Part shown: one piece after another, positions 1-11,364 of the stretch | How the letters are laid out: each line of letters begins with the position of its first letter | How positions within the stretch are numbered: the first letter of the stretch is position 1 | Source: CAJQHK01 sp038142525 | GTDB lineage: Bacteria > Pseudomonadota > Alphaproteobacteria > Rickettsiales > UBA1997 | Direction of reading: 5' to 3' | NCBI GenBank assembly: GCA_038142525.1 | Contig: JAYQKE010000015.1 | Location: forward strand, 805,310 to 869,309 | DNA: 64,000 bases | Notes under the pieces: model-generated | What the model saw: only the letters and a program-made list of their open reading frames with translations | Told to the model about the DNA's origin: nothing | Databases searched by the model: none | Made by a program: the position numbers and the translations under genes

Positions 1-392
1 GTTTTGATTTTGAAGAATGTGGCTATGAAGAAAGCCAGCTGGTAAAATTAGCAATTTTAGTCAATAGTGACCCGGTAGATGCTTTATCAATTATTGTTCA
101 TAAATCAAAGGCCGAATTTAGGGGTAGGGCACTTTGTGCAAAATTAAAAGAATTAATTCCAAAACAAATGTTTGCAGTTGCTATTCAGGCAGCAATTGGT
201 GGTAAAATTATTGCTAGGGAAACAGTTTCAGCCATGAGAAAAGATGTCACAGCTAAATGTTATGGTGGAGATGTTTCGCGAAAAAGAAAATTACTTGAAA
301 AACAGAAAAAAGGTAAGAAGAAAATGCGTGAAATTGGCAATATTTCTATTCCCAATAATGCTTTTATTTCAGCACTTAAAATTGATGATTAA
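1..392 (+). CDS. lepA: Elongation factor 4 (LepA), C-terminal part
   Basis: The reading frame is open from the left window edge and ends in TAA at 390-392. The translated tail contains the stretch VNSDPVDALSIIVHK, then GRALCAKLKELIPKQMF, then KCYGGDVSRKRKLLEKQK and a lysine-rich end with IPNNAF, all typical of the C-terminal domain of LepA. LepA is a ribosome-associated GTPase related to EF-G that acts on stalled or mistranslocated ribosomes. Only about 130 residues lie in the window; the GTPase domain is upstream and not visible. The gene looks intact as far as it can be read. Confidence 0.95.
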   Translation, partial: FDFEECGYEESQLVKLAILVNSDPVDALSIIVHKSKAEFRGRALCAKLKELIPKQMFAVAIQAAIGGKIIARETVSAMRKDVTAKCYGGDVSRKRKLLEKQKKGKKKMREIGNISIPNNAFISALKIDD

Positions 393-497
393 AAAATATA
401 CTATATATCACTTCCCTAGAAAAGGTCTTATATTTCTTGAGTTGTAAAAAAAATTATTTACCATCATAATATCAAATTTATTTCAATTAATTAACAT

Positions 498-1329
498 ATG
501 TTCAGTTATTTCTTAATAATTTTATTATTATTTCGCATTAGCCTTTATTTTATTTAGATTTCATAAATATAAAAAAATTGTTAATGAAGAATTGCAATTT
601 TATGAAGATAGATTGGAAAATGAGATTGCCACTAGAAAGGAGGTTGTTTTGGAATATGATAGTAAAAAACATTTATTAGAAAATCCTCATCCAGAAGATT
701 TTTCTAAGGTTGAAAATAAAGATATCAAAAAGGATTTAGATCGAAGAACAGACAAGATTTATGATTATTTAACTAAAATATCTAATCAAATTGATTATTT
801 GCATTATCATCAATTAAATATTCCACAAATTGAATCTAAAAGGTCAAAATCTGAGATTTTAAATATTGTAGAGCATCATAATTATATAGAATATATTCTA
901 CAATCTCACAATATTAAATCAGAAATTGATTATTTTAGCCATTCATTAATAGCTCCAGAAATTAAAATTCTGCCCTTTGCTTTTTTTGTTATAAGAAAAG
1001 ATTTTAACATTATTATTGATACTAGATTATTACAATTTATTAGAGAATTTAAAATAAATATAGAAAAAAAAGGAGAGGATGAGGCAAATGAAATTTTTTC
1101 TGAGAAAGTAAAAAAATATTTTAATTATCTCACTAATCCTAAATATTTAGAAAATATCCAATCTTATTTCATTAAAAGAAGAATTATTAATTCTGACCAA
1201 AAGATTAAAATAATTGCTATTTTGCCAACTGTTAAAGAATTAGAAATGGTAAGCAATTTTACTCCGGATAATTATAATCAATATTTTGAACTTATTGATT
1301 CCGGCGATCTATATCAATTTTTATCTTAG
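498..1329 (+). CDS. Hypothetical membrane-anchored protein, frameshifted near its start
   Basis: The long open frame runs to TAG at 1327-1329 and has no ATG near its 5' end; the first usual start in it is TTG at 592. Upstream, an ATG at 498 in another frame encodes a hydrophobic stretch (MFSYFLIILLLF), and the main frame continues it with ALAFILFRFHKYKK. Joined by a one-base shift near 531-534 the two make a normal N-terminal membrane anchor, so the native protein was probably about 277 residues. The rest is charged and helical, with no domain I recognise. It abuts zapE, whose ATG follows the stop directly, so the two are probably co-transcribed. Function unknown. Confidence 0.6.
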
Positions 1330-2364
1330 ATGGAACTATCTTTTGATTCCAAAATTTTTACTCTTGATCAAAATCAGATATCTGTTTATAAAGAGTTACA
1401 AAAATTAGCAGAATTATCTAACAAAAAACAAAATTTTTTAAGTAAAATATTTAATCCTCATAGACCTAAAAGTCTTTATGTTTATGGTAAGGTGGGTCGG
1501 GGAAAATCAATGCTCATGAATTATTTTTTTAATTTAATTGAGCAAGAAAAAAAATATTTTCACTTCAATAATTTTATGCAAAAAATACATGATGAATTGC
1601 ATAAAATTAGATCAAATAATAATAAAGATCATATATTACAAAATGTTATCGATAATATTATGGGTGATGCTAAAATTTTATGTTTAGATGAATTTCAAAT
1701 TCATGATATTGTTGATGCTATGATTCTTAGTGATGTTTTTGAATATATTTTTGAGAAAAATATTATAATAATTTTTACCTCTAATTCATATCCGCTGGAT
1801 TTATATAAGGATGGATTACAAAGAGAATATTTTTTAAAATTTGTTAAAAATACTCTCTTTAGAAAATGTAAAATATTAAATTTAGATGGTCAGCAAGATT
1901 ATCGCTCTTCTAATCTTGATCTTGATAGTAATTTTCTTTATCCAATAAATGATTTTAATAAAAAATTATTCGATCAAATTTTGGATAATTATCTTGGTGG
2001 AAAAAAAATGACTATTTGGACAAAAGATGTTTTGGGTAGAAAAATTAAGATTAAAAATAGTTTTAAGGATATTGCCCTAATTGATTTTATGGAAATATTT
2101 TCTGATAATTTAGGAGTTAAAGATTATATGGAAATCTGCAAATATTTTAATATTATTTTTATTAAAAACATACCTTCTTTAGATAATAATTATAATAATG
2201 AGGCAAAAAGATTTATTCTTTTTATTGATGAGGCTTATGAAAATAATGTGAAATTAATTATTTTATCACAAAATTCGATTGATAAAATATATCAAGATGG
2301 TTTATTATATGACCTCTTCCAAAGAGCTGCTTCCAGATTGAAACAGCTTACAAATAATAAGTAA
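1330..2364 (+). CDS. zapE: Cell division protein ZapE (AFG1-like ATPase)
   Basis: This is a 344-residue P-loop ATPase. The Walker A motif GKVGRGKS is at residues 53-60, preceded by LYVY, and the Walker B region LCLDEFQIHD is around residues 117-126, followed by the sensor-like stretch IIIIFTSNS. This is the pattern of the AFG1/ZapE family, whose bacterial member interacts with FtsZ at the division site and whose mitochondrial member works with inner-membrane proteases. The ATG directly follows the stop codon of the upstream gene and the next gene begins one base after its own stop, so this looks like an operon. Length is close to the family norm. Confidence 0.9.
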   Translation: MELSFDSKIFTLDQNQISVYKELQKLAELSNKKQNFLSKIFNPHRPKSLYVYGKVGRGKSMLMNYFFNLIEQEKKYFHFNNFMQKIHDELHKIRSNNNKDHILQNVIDNIMGDAKILCLDEFQIHDIVDAMILSDVFEYIFEKNIIIIFTSNSYPLDLYKDGLQREYFLKFVKNTLFRKCKILNLDGQQDYRSSNLDLDSNFLYPINDFNKKLFDQILDNYLGGKKMTIWTKDVLGRKIKIKNSFKDIALIDFMEIFSDNLGVKDYMEICKYFNIIFIKNIPSLDNNYNNEAKRFILFIDEAYENNVKLIILSQNSIDKIYQDGLLYDLFQRAASRLKQLTNNK

Positions 2365-2365
2365 A

Positions 2366-3631
2366 ATGAAATATTTATTTTTAATCTTTTTTCTTTTTTT
2401 ATTTTCTTGTAAAACTAGCTATATTATTGAAATTCCAGATGACCAAGATCTTTTAGATAAGAAATTGGCGACAGAATTCGAGGTGGGTGATGAAAGTAAT
2501 TTTTTGGATATGATCTTCAAAAAAAAGACAAAAATTGCCTTATTATTACCTCTTACTGGAAAATATAGTAATATAGGTAATGAATTATTAAATTCTGCTC
2601 ATTTATCCTTACAAGAAAATGATAATAAGAAAAAAATTGAATTAGTAATTTTTGACAGTAAGGGCACGGAATTTGGCGCTAGAAAGGCGATTAGAGAGAT
2701 TATTAATCAAGATATAAAGATTGTTATCGGTCCTTTATTTAGCACCGCTACAGAGTCGATAATAGATATAGTTGCTGAGAAAGATATTATATTATTATCA
2801 TTATCTAATAATGACAATCTTAGGGGTAAAAAGAATATTTTTGTAACGGGTATTGCCATTGATCAGCAGATTGAAAGATTGTTGGAATATAGCATGGAGA
2901 AAGGCCTAAGTAGCTTTTCTGTTTTGGCGCCAAATAATTCTTATGGTTTAAAAGTTGCTAATTCTTTAAGAGATACTACTCAAAGAAAGGATGGTTATTT
3001 TATTGCTAGTAGTTTTTATAAAGATAAAGGTCAAATTGATAAATCTGTCAAGAAGGTCCTGAATTCTTATTCTATTTCTCAAAGTGCTTATGATGATTTG
3101 ACCGAAGAAGATAAGGAAAAATCTTTAGCAGAGATTCCTATTTCTGATGAGGATAAAATATATTCCGATACTATTTTAATAGCAGATTCTGGTGATAATT
3201 TAGGCTTAATTCTAGAATCTATTGAGAAAAATAATCTTGACAAAAAGAAGATTCAGATTCTTGGTTTGAAGGAATGGGATAAAGCTTCCACGATTTATGA
3301 TCCAAATACTGAGGGGGCTTGGATTACATCTTCCAATCCTAAAATTTATAAGAAATATGAATATTTATATTATGATAATTTTAAAAAAGTTCCAAATAGG
3401 ATAACGAGTATTGTTTATGATATGGTTTGGTCAGTAATTGATTTGACTTATGATAATGGTGATTTGGAATTGGAGGATTTTGTTTTGGAGAAATCTGGAT
3501 TTGAAGCGATTGATGGTAGTTTTAGATTTTTAGAAAATGGTATTGTGCAACGAAATTTTTCTATTTTAGAAGTTGGTGATAATGATTTTAAAATTATTGA
3601 TTCAGATAGTAGATATTTTCTAAAATATTAA
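2366..3631 (+). CDS. Penicillin-binding-protein activator-like lipoprotein (LpoA/LivK fold)
   Basis: The protein has 421 residues. It begins with a lipoprotein signal: a short hydrophobic run ending in LFLFSC, where Cys15 would be lipidated. From about residue 55 it reads as a type-1 periplasmic binding fold (KIALLLPLTGKYSNIGNELLN, then FDSKGTEFGA and IGPLFS). In alphaproteobacteria proteins of this type are usually annotated as penicillin-binding-protein activators related to LpoA/YraM; others are amino-acid ABC binding proteins. The lipid anchor and the absence of neighbouring ABC permease genes favour the envelope-activator reading. It follows zapE with one base between them and is probably in the same operon. 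Confidence 0.7.
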   Translation: MKYLFLIFFLFLFSCKTSYIIEIPDDQDLLDKKLATEFEVGDESNFLDMIFKKKTKIALLLPLTGKYSNIGNELLNSAHLSLQENDNKKKIELVIFDSKGTEFGARKAIREIINQDIKIVIGPLFSTATESIIDIVAEKDIILLSLSNNDNLRGKKNIFVTGIAIDQQIERLLEYSMEKGLSSFSVLAPNNSYGLKVANSLRDTTQRKDGYFIASSFYKDKGQIDKSVKKVLNSYSISQSAYDDLTEEDKEKSLAEIPISDEDKIYSDTILIADSGDNLGLILESIEKNNLDKKKIQILGLKEWDKASTIYDPNTEGAWITSSNPKIYKKYEYLYYDNFKKVPNRITSIVYDMVWSVIDLTYDNGDLELEDFVLEKSGFEAIDGSFRFLENGIVQRNFSILEVGDNDFKIIDSDSRYFLKY

Positions 3632-3632
3632 A

Positions 3633-3729
3633 ATACCATTCATCATTAAAAAATAAACAATATAACAAGAGAAAAGATGAAGCTAGATTGTTTATCTTTA
3701 TAATAGTTTTTTTAATGATAAATGCTATA
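3633..3729. repeat. Intergenic stem-loop repeat (copy a)
   Basis: The gap before the hydrolase gene holds an imperfect inverted repeat. A left arm (ATACCATTCATCATTAAAAA) pairs with a right arm ending in TTTTTTTAATGATAAATGCT, around a loop that contains the core GATGAAGCTAGATTG at 3676-3690. The same core and a similar pair of arms occur at 4401-4480. Together they bracket the hydrolase gene. Confidence 0.6.
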
Positions 3730-3734
3730 TACTT

Positions 3735-4403
3735 ATGTTTTATAAAATTCTATCTTCCTATATAGAAAAAAATTCAAATCCTAAAATTACCTTTTTATCA
3801 GGTTGGGGTCAAAGATCAGATATTATTAATTTAGATAAATTTTCTAAAAAAGTAGAATATTTAGATTATTTGTTTCATACATCTGTAGATCCTGTGTTTG
3901 ATGATCTAAAATCTCAAAATCCAGATATCATAATTGGCTGGAGTCTTGGTGGTATAATTGCCATTAATTCTATTGTTAAACAAATAACAAAGCCAAAATT
4001 ATTAATTTTATTAGCAACGCCATTTCAATTTTTATCTCAAGATTCATATAAGATAGGGGTGGGCCCCGAAATTTATCAATCTTTTAATAATCATTTGTCA
4101 AAAAATCCAGAAAAATTACTAAGAAAATTTCATTTAATGATGCTACAAGATGATAAAAGATTTTTGGAATTAAAAAATAAATTTACCTATAGTCAAAACT
4201 TTGACAATCTCCAATATTGGTTAGATTATTTAATAAATTTTTCTGCCTTAAATTTAAATTTTAATAATTTTTGTCAAACAGAGTTAATTTATGGAGAAAA
4301 TGATAAGATAGTAAATTTGGAGCAGGGTAAATTATTTAATCAAAAAATTCTCAATTCTCAATTTCATCTAGTAAAAAAATCCTCCCATATTCCATTCTTA
4401 TAA
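3735..4403 (+). CDS. Alpha/beta-hydrolase fold protein (BioH/BioG-like)
   Basis: This is a short hydrolase of 222 residues. The nucleophile elbow GWSLGG places a serine at residue 70. An aspartate in YGENDKIV is near residue 190 and a histidine in SSHIPF at residue 218, giving a complete Ser-Asp-His triad in the usual order. The small size, the opening FLSGWGQRSD and the lack of a lid domain recall BioH/BioG-type esterases that trim pimeloyl-ACP methyl ester, but no biotin gene is nearby, so the substrate is not established. The gene is flanked by two copies of an intergenic stem-loop, and its stop codon lies in the downstream one. Confidence 0.65.
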   Translation: MFYKILSSYIEKNSNPKITFLSGWGQRSDIINLDKFSKKVEYLDYLFHTSVDPVFDDLKSQNPDIIIGWSLGGIIAINSIVKQITKPKLLILLATPFQFLSQDSYKIGVGPEIYQSFNNHLSKNPEKLLRKFHLMMLQDDKRFLELKNKFTYSQNFDNLQYWLDYLINFSALNLNFNNFCQTELIYGENDKIVNLEQGKLFNQKILNSQFHLVKKSSHIPFL

Positions 4404-4480
4404 CAATTATCAATTTAAAGTTAAAAAATGAAGCTAGATTGTCTATTTTATATATAATTTTTAAATTGATAATTGCTATA
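4401..4480. repeat. Intergenic stem-loop repeat (copy b)
   Basis: The left arm TAACAATTATCAATTTAAA pairs with the right arm TTTAAATTGATAATTGCTA. The loop contains ATGAAGCTAGATTG at 4428-4441, the same core as in the repeat at 3633-3729. The hydrolase stop codon TAA is the first triplet of the left arm. The copy could act as a bidirectional transcription terminator, but it lacks the GC-rich stem of a standard one. Confidence 0.6.
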
Positions 4481-4532
4481 ACACCCTTTTTGATATAGCA
4501 TTAATAAGCTTTAAAAAAATTAAAAAATATAG

Positions 4533-4561
4533 TTGACATAGCTAAAATAAGATCCTACAAT
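4533..4561 (+). promoter_or_regulatory. Sigma70-type promoter of the 23S-5S rRNA unit
   Basis: TTGACA at 4533-4538 and TACAAT at 4556-4561 are separated by exactly 17 bases, a near-consensus housekeeping promoter. Transcription would start near 4568, about 200 bases before the mature 23S. The leader contains a hairpin around 4660-4690 (ATATATCGG paired with CCGATATAT). No gene other than the rRNA lies downstream, so this is most probably the dedicated promoter of a 23S-5S unit unlinked from 16S. Confidence 0.75.
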
Positions 4562-4773
4562 CGACTCCTTGCTATTGCAATATTTCTTTAATTTAACAAT
4601 TAATGCAAATGTTGTTTGCTGTTTTAAAATCGTGAATAATTGACACATATGAATAATATATCGGCTCTAACACCGATATATCAAATTCAATTTTAAATTG
4701 TTGTTTAATTTTTAGTAAATTAATAGACAGTTCTTAAAATAATTAATTTTGTTCTGCATGTAAATTATACAAA

Positions 4774-7786
<3,013 letters not shown>

Positions 7787-7856
7787 TGCATGATTTACAT
7801 GCAGTATAAAATTAATTATAGTATAGTGTCAATTATTCCGATGATCTCATCTTTTG

Positions 7857-8006
7857 ATGAGTAATATTTTTTGGCTTGATGATCATAGCGTCATGGAACC
7901 ACTCGATACATTCCGAACTCGCCAGTGAAACATGAGTTGCGCCGATGGTACTTGGTTTTTTAGCCTGGGAGAGTAGGTTATCATCAAGCTTAAAAATATT
8001 ACTCAT
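7857..8006 (+). terminator. Long stem enclosing 5S rRNA (processing stem or terminator)
   Basis: ATGAGTAATATTTTT at 7857-7871 is the exact reverse complement of AAAAATATTACTCAT at 7992-8006, so a 15-bp stem encloses the 5S gene. It is followed by AT-rich, T-rich sequence (8007-8035). The stem is probably an RNase processing stalk; the downstream U-rich tract could also end transcription. The remainder up to 8138 shows nothing recognisable. Confidence 0.55.
7872..7991 (+). rRNA. rrf: 5S ribosomal RNA
   Basis: The sequence begins TGGCTTGATGATCATAGCG and contains the conserved GGAACCACTCGATACATTCC and CCGAACTCG blocks. It ends GGTTATCATCAAGC, pairing with the start. It lies about 85 bases after the 23S and is certainly co-transcribed with it. 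Confidence 0.95.
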
Positions 8007-8138
8007 TTAAAATATTTTATTTTTTAGTAATCACCAACTTAATTTCTTAATCCTCAGTTCCTTAGTTTTAATTTAAATATATTTTTGTCTAGAGCTATTA
8101 AACTTAAGAAAGGTTATGGATTAATATAGTGTTTAATT

Positions 8139-8396
8139 ATGCCTCCTTCTGATCCTAGACCAAGCACAACATCTGATCATAGAACAAGTACAGCATCTAC
8201 TGATTTTGGTCCAAGAAAAAGTCAGAAACAGCTAGAAGAAGATTTTATAAAAGCAATTGAAGAAGTTAATGCGGATTTTATAAGAAAAATAACAGAGCAG
8301 ACAGATACTACAGGTCGTGCAGTGACAAACCATCAAATTGTTGAAAAATTTCTTGAGGACAAACAATCATCATTCTTTAAATTATTGGAAAAAATA
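8139..8396 (+). pseudogene. Hypothetical protein cut by IS-A insertion
   Basis: An ATG at 8139 opens a reading frame whose first 25 residues are rich in Pro, Ser, Thr and Asp (disordered), followed by a charged helical part. It runs into the IS-A end at 8397; the residues after EKI (up to a stop at 8427-8429) come from the element. The flanking TA duplications at 8395-8396 and 9775-9776 mark the insertion. Removing the element gives a stop two codons later, so the original C-terminus either ended here or needs a one-base shift to continue into the open stretch at 9776-9943. No known domain. Confidence 0.5.
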
Positions 8397-9774
8397 AGAC
8401 CTTTGCATAAATCATTGATTTTTCTCTAATTTTCCTTCAGAATATTTTTTTGAAGGAAATTTTTGGAAAAAACTGTATTTTTTGATATTTTTGACAATTT
8501 ATTGGCAAAAATATTGGTTATTTCGGTGTTTTTGTGGTATTCTTTGTTGTTTTGTGGATTTTGGACACAATTATCCTAATTCCAGTTGTTTTGGTGGCAC
8601 CAATGCTTTTATTTTATTAACTGCTTTGAGTAGATTTAAACAAATAGCTTTTAGAGTAAATTGAGCATTTACTTTTTTTGTTGTAAAATAAGAAGCTTTA
8701 TTGAATTTAAATCTTCTTTTTAGAGTTCCAAAAGATTGTTCAACAATAAATCTTCTTTTTGATACAGCTTTATTAAATCTTTTTTGCCATTTGGTCATGG
8801 GTTTTCCTTTTGGCTTTTTATACATCAATCTGGTTTTGATGCCTTTTTTTCGTAAGATATCTCTATTTCCTTTAGAATCATAACCCTTATCTCCAGAAAA
8901 TTTATCACAATCCGTTACCATATCCTCCATTTGATTAATCTCAGATTGATTGGCTGGAATTGTTTTGGTTTTATTGATAAATCCTTCTTCATCTGTTGTG
9001 GCAAATGATTTAAATCCAAAATGATATTTATTTCCCTTCTTTAGCCAAGTGGCATCTGGATCTGCCGATTCTGATTGCTCAATAGTTAAGTTTCCTATTT
9101 TATTATTAGAAATTTGATCTTCATTCCTGTCTTTAGTAATATTATCTTCTATTGTCTTTGTCCTATTTGGTCTAGAATTAGACTCAATCAATGTAGCATC
9201 TATTACTGCAAGATTAGCTTTTTTAACTTTGAGATTATTCTCTGATAATTGATTATTAATCTCAGATAATAATTTATCTAACAAATCTCTTTCAATTAAT
9301 TTATTTCTGAATCTACAGATAGTTGAATGATCTGGCACCTTATCACTAATATCAAAGCCACAAAATGATATAAAATCAAGCCTTACCTTTACAGCATATT
9401 CTAATTCTTCATCGCTTAAACTATTCCATTGACCAAGTAGAACAAGCTTTAACATAGATATTTTATCATAAGATTTTCTACCTCTGTCGCTATTTTCATT
9501 AAAGTCTTTTTTGTGAATCTTGACCAAATAAGATCTCAACCTCTCCCAATTTATTAATTTATCTAACTTTAACAATTTACTGTCATTTTTTAATCTCTCT
9601 TGAATGGAAATAGAAGCAAAAGTAACCATAATTTATTAATATTTCATTATAATAAACAGCAATAAAGCTAGATAAATACTAGCTTTATTGCTGTTTTATT
9701 CAAGAAAAAATTGATGAAATTAAGAAAAAACCAAGAGAAAGTTAGGGAAATTTTAATGATCTATGCAAAGGTCT
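8397..9774 (-). mobile_element. IS-A copy 1, intact IS5-type insertion sequence
   Basis: This 1378-bp element has inverted ends beginning AGACCTTTGCATA and is flanked by a TA target duplication. It contains one intact transposase on the minus strand. Between the transposase start and the outer end lies a strong hairpin (AGCAATAAAGCTAG paired with CTAGCTTTATTGCT) and near the other end a second one (CCTTCAGAA with TTTTGAAGG). These may block transcription from outside, a feature seen in many insertion sequences. Three further copies or fragments lie at 22-28 kb. This is the only IS-A copy here with an undamaged transposase. Confidence 0.9.
8571..9629 (-). CDS. IS-A transposase, IS5-type DDE family
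   Basis: The protein has 352 residues. The N-terminal half has the DUF772-like pattern of IS5 transposases (GRKSYDKISMLKLVLLGQWN, then VPDHSTICRFRNKL). The catalytic domain shows the three expected acidic sites: Asp in VIDATLIES, Asp in SGDKGYDS and Glu in RRFIVEQSFGTLKRRF. The length is normal for a single-frame transposase and no damage is seen. The start is the ATG at 9629, just after the subterminal hairpin. Confidence 0.92.
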   Translation of the reverse strand: MVTFASISIQERLKNDSKLLKLDKLINWERLRSYLVKIHKKDFNENSDRGRKSYDKISMLKLVLLGQWNSLSDEELEYAVKVRLDFISFCGFDISDKVPDHSTICRFRNKLIERDLLDKLLSEINNQLSENNLKVKKANLAVIDATLIESNSRPNRTKTIEDNITKDRNEDQISNNKIGNLTIEQSESADPDATWLKKGNKYHFGFKSFATTDEEGFINKTKTIPANQSEINQMEDMVTDCDKFSGDKGYDSKGNRDILRKKGIKTRLMYKKPKGKPMTKWQKRFNKAVSKRRFIVEQSFGTLKRRFKFNKASYFTTKKVNAQFTLKAICLNLLKAVNKIKALVPPKQLELG

Positions 9775-9775
9775 T

Positions 9776-9943
9776 AAAATAGTAAAATTTGGACCTCCTA
9801 CTGCGGGTCTTTCAAGAGTTTCTGGCGCCTTCATAGATTTTTTATCGAAGGATGAGGATTCAAAAAATGGTTTTATAGGAGATCTTAATGATAATAAATC
9901 ATGGCGTTTATCCCCTCCCCATACGGAAAAGGTTGCTTATTGA
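9776..9943 (+). pseudogene. Possible 3' remainder of the IS-A-interrupted gene
   Basis: A frame of 56 codons without a start (KFGPPTAGLSRVSGAFIDFL, then SKDEDSKNGFIGDL) begins right after the IS-A target duplication and ends at TGA 9941-9943. It is one base out of register with the upstream half at 8139-8396. It is compositionally similar (Ser, Asp, Pro rich), so a single gene broken by both the element and an indel is plausible. 9944-10085 shows nothing recognisable. Confidence 0.35.
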
Positions 9944-10085
9944 TTTAAAGGAGTCTAGTTTATATTTCTTTGGAAATCAATTTAATAAAACGGAATTATC
10001 ACTTAATAGGTTGACAACCTAAATCAAGCTAGTTAAAATAAGCAAATAGCAATATTTAACTAAATCTTAACTAGCCATGAACTGA

Positions 10086-10455
10086 TGTGGCTACCTTTTT
10101 CCGGACACCCAATTTAAGCAGATGCTGAATATTTTTTCAAGTATCTGTTTCTTTTTTCGAATTCAACTGGTGCTAGGTAATTATTAGCAGAATGAATTCT
10201 TATTCTATTATAGAAAACTTCAATATATTCAAATATTATATTTTTTGCTTCCTTTCTATTTTTAAAATTATGATGATGTGTTAATTCAGTTTTCAGGGTA
10301 TGAAAAAATGATTCTGCAACAGCATTATCCCAGCAATTACCTTTTCTACTCATACTTTGGATAATATCATGATCTTTTAAAATATCTCTGTGAGATTCAG
10401 AAGCATATTGGCTACCTTGATCATAAATGAATGGTCTCCAAATATCAAACAAAAA
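10086..10455 (-). pseudogene. IS3-type transposase fragment (IS-D)
   Basis: The minus-strand frame 10114-10452 encodes the C-terminal part of an IS3-family integrase-like transposase: DQGSQYASESHRDILK, SRKGNCWDNAVAESFFHTLK and FYNRIRIHSANNYLAPVEFE. This includes the second Asp and the catalytic Glu (AESFF) of the DDE set. A terminal repeat beginning TGTGGCTACCTTTTTCCGGA at 10086 marks the true right end of the element. The 5' two thirds are missing; the fragment ends close to the hisF-flanking repeat. A second fragment of the same element is at 26681-26905. Confidence 0.85.
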
Positions 10456-10473
10456 TATCTTGATATATTGTCT

Positions 10474-10495
10474 ATTTTAAAATGAACTTTGATAT
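10474..10495. repeat. Half-palindrome repeat downstream of hisF
   Basis: These 22 bases are identical to the right part (11324-11345) of the perfect palindrome upstream of hisF and lie in the same orientation, so hisF is flanked by direct repeats about 850 bases apart. The copy touches the hisF stop codon. Confidence 0.7.
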
Positions 10496-11247
10496 TAAAT
10501 CCTAATTTCAATATCTTTCTTTGCTAAATAATCTTTTGCTTCCTTGATGGAATATTGTTTAAAGTGAAAAATGGAGGCGGCTAGGATAGCGTCAGCTCCA
10601 GCTTTGACACCTTCTGCCAAATGCTCCAAATTTCCAACTCCGCCAGAAGCAATTACTGGAATATTTAGATTTGATGAGATAAGATTGACGAGTTCTAGAT
10701 CATAACCAGATTTTGTACCATCACGATCCATTGATGTTAGTAAAATTTCTCCAGCACCAAGATATTGCATTTTTTTGGCCCAATCTAAAGCATCTATACC
10801 AGTTGCAACGCGCCCACCATTGATAAAAATTTCATAATTTTTACCATTTTTTTTAGCATCAATGGCCACTACAATACATTGATTGCCAAATTTTTTGCTG
10901 GCTTCTTGAACTAATTCTGGATTTTTGACTGCTGCTGAATTAATGGTAACCTTATCTGCTCCTGATAATAATAAATTTCTGACATCTTCAGTTTTTTTTA
11001 CTCCACCTCCAACAGTAAATGGTATGAAACAAACTTTTGCTACTTTTTGCACCATATCATAAATTGTATCACGATTTTCATGAGAAGCGTTGATATCTAA
11101 AAAACATAATTCATCAGCACCTTCTTCAAAATAAAATTTAGCTTGTTCAACCGGATCGCCAGCATCTATTAGATCTTCAAAATTTATCCCTTTTACTACT
11201 CGACCTTCATTTACATCTAAACATGGAATGATTCTTTTTTTTAACAT
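10495..11247 (-). CDS. hisF: Imidazole glycerol phosphate synthase, cyclase subunit HisF
   Basis: This is a 250-residue (beta/alpha)8 barrel. It starts MLKKRIIPCLDVNEGRVVKG, with the catalytic Asp11; the second catalytic Asp is in IVVAIDAKK. Phosphate-binding loops are seen in FTVGGGV and VIASGGVG. HisF makes imidazole glycerol phosphate and AICAR from PRFAR using ammonia passed from HisH, in histidine synthesis. No other his gene is nearby, so the pathway must be scattered or the gene is a survivor. Length is normal and no damage is seen. Direct repeats flank the gene on both sides. Confidence 0.95.
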   Translation of the reverse strand: MLKKRIIPCLDVNEGRVVKGINFEDLIDAGDPVEQAKFYFEEGADELCFLDINASHENRDTIYDMVQKVAKVCFIPFTVGGGVKKTEDVRNLLLSGADKVTINSAAVKNPELVQEASKKFGNQCIVVAIDAKKNGKNYEIFINGGRVATGIDALDWAKKMQYLGAGEILLTSMDRDGTKSGYDLELVNLISSNLNIPVIASGGVGNLEHLAEGVKAGADAILAASIFHFKQYSIKEAKDYLAKKDIEIRI

Positions 11248-11311
11248 TTACATCTATTTAATTAGCAATAAAAATTGCAATATATTTTTAATAATAGAAA
11301 ATAATTATCTA

Positions 11312-11345
11312 ATATCAAAGTTCATTTTAAAATGAACTTTGATAT
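11312..11345. repeat. Perfect 34-base palindrome
   Basis: The segment is its own reverse complement (arms ATATCAAAGTTCATTTT and AAAATGAACTTTGATAT). It sits between the divergently transcribed hisF and the gene starting at 11365, 20 bases before the latter's ATG. A second, half-length copy lies at 10474-10495. It could be an operator or a dispersed palindromic repeat. Confidence 0.8.
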
Positions 11346-11364
11346 AATGATTAAATAATTTATT

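Noticed and set aside
8482..8883. Plus-strand frames antisense to IS-A transposase, repeated in each copy
   Set aside because: They are shadows of the transposase gene and contain no recognisable domain; their repetition only reflects the copies.
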